Source of the DNA: Pseudonocardiales bacterium
Lineage (GTDB): Bacteria > Actinomycetota > Actinomycetes > Mycobacteriales > Pseudonocardiaceae
Assembly (NCBI GenBank): GCA_019244165.1
Contig: JAFATA010000074.1
Location: 21,830 to 85,829, forward strand
Direction: 5' to 3'
DNA: 64,000 nucleotides
Numbering within the stretch: the first letter of the stretch is position 1; the number at the start of each line of letters is the position of its first letter. The notes below the pieces were generated by a model that worked only from the letters and a program-made list of their open reading frames with translations, ran no database searches and was not told the DNA's origin. Shown in pieces: positions 61,408 to 64,000 of this stretch. Both the position numbers and the translations under genes were made by a program.

Positions 61408-63882
61408 GTGGACAAGCGTGCGTTGACGCTGCAGGATTTGGTTCGACGTCGTCAGGCGGGTGGGTTTGTGGGGCGTCGGGCGCAGCTGGGCTTGTTCGAG
61501 GAGAGCTTGGCATTGCCGGTGGAGGATCCCCGTCGGCGGTTCTTGTTCAGCGTCCATGGTGACGCAGGGGTCGGGAAGACCTATTTGGTGCATCAGTTGG
61601 TTCGCATCGCGCGGGAGCGTGATTATGTGACCGCGTATGTGGACGAGGAATATTACGATGTTCTGGCGACGATGGAGGCGATCGTCGGTGACCTGGAAAG
61701 CCAAGGGGTGCGGTGTAAGGAGTTTCGTGAGCAGCTGGGTGCCTATCGGCAACGGCGCAGCGAGCTGGATGGTGATCCCGGAGCCCCTGAGGGATTATCG
61801 TCGTTGTTGACCCAGTCAGCGGTGCGGATTGGTCTTCGCGCAGTCGGGGATGTCCCGTTCGTCGGGGCGGTGGCTGAGGAGGTGAACCCTGATGTGGTGG
61901 CGTCTCAGGTTGACCGGCTGCGGGTTTTTCTTAGTCAAAAGTTCCGCAGCCACGGCGAGGTGCGGCAACTGATGGCACCGGTGGAAGCGTTAACCCCGGT
62001 GTTCCTGACGGAGGTGGCCGCTGTGGCGGGGCGGCGCCCGATCGCGTTGTTCTTCGACACCTACGAACGCACCGGCGCGTATTTGGAGGGGTGGTTGCTG
62101 GATCTGCTCGCCGGGCGCCACGGAAGCCTTCCGGGCAATCTCGTGCTCACGATCAGCGGCCAGCGCCCGCTGGATGTCAACAGGTGGGGGGAGTACTTGG
62201 GCATTCGCGCTGATCTGGGCCTGGAGGCGTTCACCGACACCGAGGCCCGCCAGCTGCTAGCGGACCGGGGGGTGAGCGAGGAGACCGTGGTCGAGGTGAT
62301 CCTGCGGCTGTCCGGGCGGCTGCCGGTGCTAGTGGCGATGCTGGCGCAGGCCCGACCTGAAGACGCCAGCGCGGTGGGTGATCCCAGTGGCAGCGCGGTG
62401 GAACGATTCCTAAAGTGGGAGACCGACCCGCGACGCAGGACGGCTGCCCAGCACGCAGCACTGCCCCGCCGCCTGGATCAGGAGAGCTTCGCCGTCGCCA
62501 CCAGCTCGCCGGCACCGAGTGAGGACTTCGCCTGGCTGTGCCGACTGCCTTTCGTGGCCGAGCACACCGAGGGATTCCAATACCACGACGTGGTCAGGAC
62601 CGCCATGCTGCGGGTCCTCCGACGGCGCGCTCCGCGAGAATGGCAGCAACGCCACACCACCCTCGCTGATCACTACCAATCCACCCGCGACGCGCTGGGA
62701 CTATCGGGGCGGGATGCGTGGAAAGACGATCGCTGGCAGAACTGTGCTATCGAAGAGCACTATCATCGACTCTGCGCGCACACCACTGGTGCTCTGCCCG
62801 CCACCCAAGCCGGTCTGGTCGATGCCCTGGCGTGGCATAGGACATCAGTTCCGCGATGGACCCAGATGGTCGAACAGGCCGGCAAGGACGCTGAAGCCCC
62901 CGGTGTCGTGACCTGCGGTCAGCAACTGTCACGGTGGTCTGAGCAGGACACCGACAGCCAACTGCGCATGCTGTCCGACCTGACAGCAGACAACACACTG
63001 GGTGACCACCACCGCAGCATTGCATATCGCGAACGAGGCCGGATCTACCGCGAACTAGGCCGCTATGACGAGGCCCTAGCAGATTTCACCCAGGCCATCG
63101 ACCTGGACCCCAAATACTCCTGGGCGATCGCCAGCCGGGGAGTGACCTACCTGCAGATGGACCGGTATGAGGAGGCGCTGACGGATCTCACCCAGGCCAT
63201 CGACCTGAACCCCAAATACTCCTGGGCGATCACCAACCGAGGCGAGACCTACCTGCAGATGGACCGGTATGAGGAGGCCCTGACGGACCTCACCCAGGCC
63301 ATCGACCTGAATCCCACCTCCGACTGGGCGATCACCAACCGAGGTGTGACCTACCGGCGGATGGGTCGGTATGAGGAGGCGCTGACGGATCTCACCCAGG
63401 CCATCGACCTGAACCCCACCTCCGACTGGGCGATCACCAACCGAGGTGAGATTTACCGGCGGATGGGTCGGTATGAGGAGGCCCTGACGGACCTCACCCG
63501 AGCCATCGACCTGGATGAGGATGGCTGGACCTACTACCAGATGGCGCTCGTCAGCCTCGCTCGAGACTGCGCCCACGACGCCCGGCAGCAATTACAACGT
63601 GGTCTTGACGTCGAACGTGAGCAGATTCTCACAAGCCAGGGAGACGGCTGGCGACGATTCAACGTCGCGGTCTATCTGATGGCGCTTAGTGTGCGAGATC
63701 AGGCCCGGGAGCAGGTCCGCGAGAGCCTCGAACGAGGCGCTAGCATAGGAGAAATCCTGGTTGCGATACAAGACTTCGAAGACCTTCAGGTAGCCACCGG
63801 GTCCGACGTGTCAGAAATCCTATGCGCTTTACGCACTAGTCTGCACCGACTACACCGAACTTGCGTCCCGTTCTGTAGCTGA
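61408..63882 (+). CDS. STAND-type NTPase with TPR repeats
   Basis: An 824-residue protein. The N-terminus FVGRRAQL leads into Walker A HGDAGVGKTYL (GDAGVGKT at 51-58), Walker B-like RPIALFFDTYERTG (about 210-223) and a LTISGQRPL sensor segment, as in AAA/STAND regulators. After a helical arm, five near-identical 34-residue TPRs follow (about 552-705: RYEEALTDLTQAIDLNP), then a helical C-terminus. STAND-TPR proteins act as oligomerising sensors, often in phage defence. No effector domain is evident, so it may act through a partner beyond the window. GTG 61408 has GGAGGG upstream. Confidence 0.87.
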   Translation: MDKRALTLQDLVRRRQAGGFVGRRAQLGLFEESLALPVEDPRRRFLFSVHGDAGVGKTYLVHQLVRIARERDYVTAYVDEEYYDVLATMEAIVGDLESQGVRCKEFREQLGAYRQRRSELDGDPGAPEGLSSLLTQSAVRIGLRAVGDVPFVGAVAEEVNPDVVASQVDRLRVFLSQKFRSHGEVRQLMAPVEALTPVFLTEVAAVAGRRPIALFFDTYERTGAYLEGWLLDLLAGRHGSLPGNLVLTISGQRPLDVNRWGEYLGIRADLGLEAFTDTEARQLLADRGVSEETVVEVILRLSGRLPVLVAMLAQARPEDASAVGDPSGSAVERFLKWETDPRRRTAAQHAALPRRLDQESFAVATSSPAPSEDFAWLCRLPFVAEHTEGFQYHDVVRTAMLRVLRRRAPREWQQRHTTLADHYQSTRDALGLSGRDAWKDDRWQNCAIEEHYHRLCAHTTGALPATQAGLVDALAWHRTSVPRWTQMVEQAGKDAEAPGVVTCGQQLSRWSEQDTDSQLRMLSDLTADNTLGDHHRSIAYRERGRIYRELGRYDEALADFTQAIDLDPKYSWAIASRGVTYLQMDRYEEALTDLTQAIDLNPKYSWAITNRGETYLQMDRYEEALTDLTQAIDLNPTSDWAITNRGVTYRRMGRYEEALTDLTQAIDLNPTSDWAITNRGEIYRRMGRYEEALTDLTRAIDLDEDGWTYYQMALVSLARDCAHDARQQLQRGLDVEREQILTSQGDGWRRFNVAVYLMALSVRDQAREQVRESLERGASIGEILVAIQDFEDLQVATGSDVSEILCALRTSLHRLHRTCVPFCS
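63061..63510 (+). repeat. 102-bp tandem repeat encoding TPRs
   Basis: Units begin at 63061, 63163, 63265, 63367 and 63469, an exact 102-bp period, with very high identity among units 2 to 5. Recent expansion or homogenisation is implied. Confidence 0.92.
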
Positions 63883-64000
63883 TCATGGGTCCGACCTGCT
63901 GGAAGTGTCACGACACGCCCGCAACTGTAACCAGTAAAATCCCTCGCATCTCATGATCAGTGTGGTTGGATGAGCAGGTGGAACAGGGCAGCGCACGGAT

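Noticed and set aside
63061..63510. 102-bp periodic repeat as a non-coding array
   Set aside because: It encodes 34-residue TPR units in frame within the STAND-TPR gene.
63883..64000. Possible terminator from TGATCATG and CATGATCA near the window end
   Set aside because: The arms are too far apart (about 70 nt) and short to support a stable hairpin.
1..64000. tRNA or rRNA genes, including tRNAs as insertion targets for the islands
   Set aside because: No tRNA-like cloverleaf with a TTCRA arm was recognised by eye; a tRNAscan run would settle this.

Overview
The window is high-GC actinobacterial DNA, most likely from the Pseudonocardiales. The support is gene content: an LprG/P55-type lipoprotein-exporter pair, glnA2 and glnE close to panB as in mycobacteria, an F420-dependent NADP reductase, encapsulin with a hemerythrin cargo, an NmtR-type nickel/cobalt sensor, and many GTG starts with 4-nt stop/start overlaps. 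The genus is inference.

Layout. 1-5.3 kb: the end of an AI-2E family permease, then a compact Mrp-type cation/proton antiporter operon (E, F, G, an MbhD-like subunit, MbhE+B, C, D). 5.5-13.8 kb: stress and metabolic genes, including a DUF5709-hemerythrin-encapsulin operon, a methyltransferase, two dehydrogenases, a UbiA-family prenyltransferase, a DUF427 protein and an orphan HicB-like protein. 14-21.3 kb: a type IV secretion-like operon (VirB4-like ATPase, VirB6/TrbL-like membrane protein, VirB8-like protein, transglycosylase/NlpC-P60 hydrolase) with no relaxase or coupling protein in view, overlapping an F420:NADPH oxidoreductase gene. 22-31 kb: panB; a 45-residue Asp/Lys-rich peptide gene overlapping a PIMT-like methyltransferase gene (imiditide-like); vapBC; a 4.2-kb insert bounded by a duplicated nadE 3' end; and nadE. 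31-42.5 kb: secreted hydrolase, P55-like exporter with lprG, glnA2, a GNAT gene, a 2-kb insert bounded by a duplicated GNAT 3' end, and glnE.

42.5-64 kb is accessory and rich in conflict-type genes: a Trypco1 protein with a trypsin-STAND-WD40 protein, a frameshifted HTH regulator, a nickel/cobalt P1B-ATPase with nmtR, an AT-rich PI-PLC-like gene, a degenerate-NTPase/transmembrane/periplasmic-binding protein, an AT-rich DUF262 + RelA/SpoT-like gene pair, and a STAND-TPR protein. The long gaps between these genes are not blank. They carry four copies of a large hairpin element with a conserved apical loop and variable inner stem, plus several diverged direct repeats flanking the gene cassettes.

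The strongest candidates for something undescribed are the hairpin family, two copies of which lie about 330-380 bp upstream of large sensor-type genes; the DUF262-RelA/SpoT cassette with its flanking repeats; the minimal peptide-PIMT pair; and the two islands that each duplicate the 3' end of a host gene without a visible integrase. I found no tRNA, rRNA, CRISPR array, integrase or intact insertion sequence.
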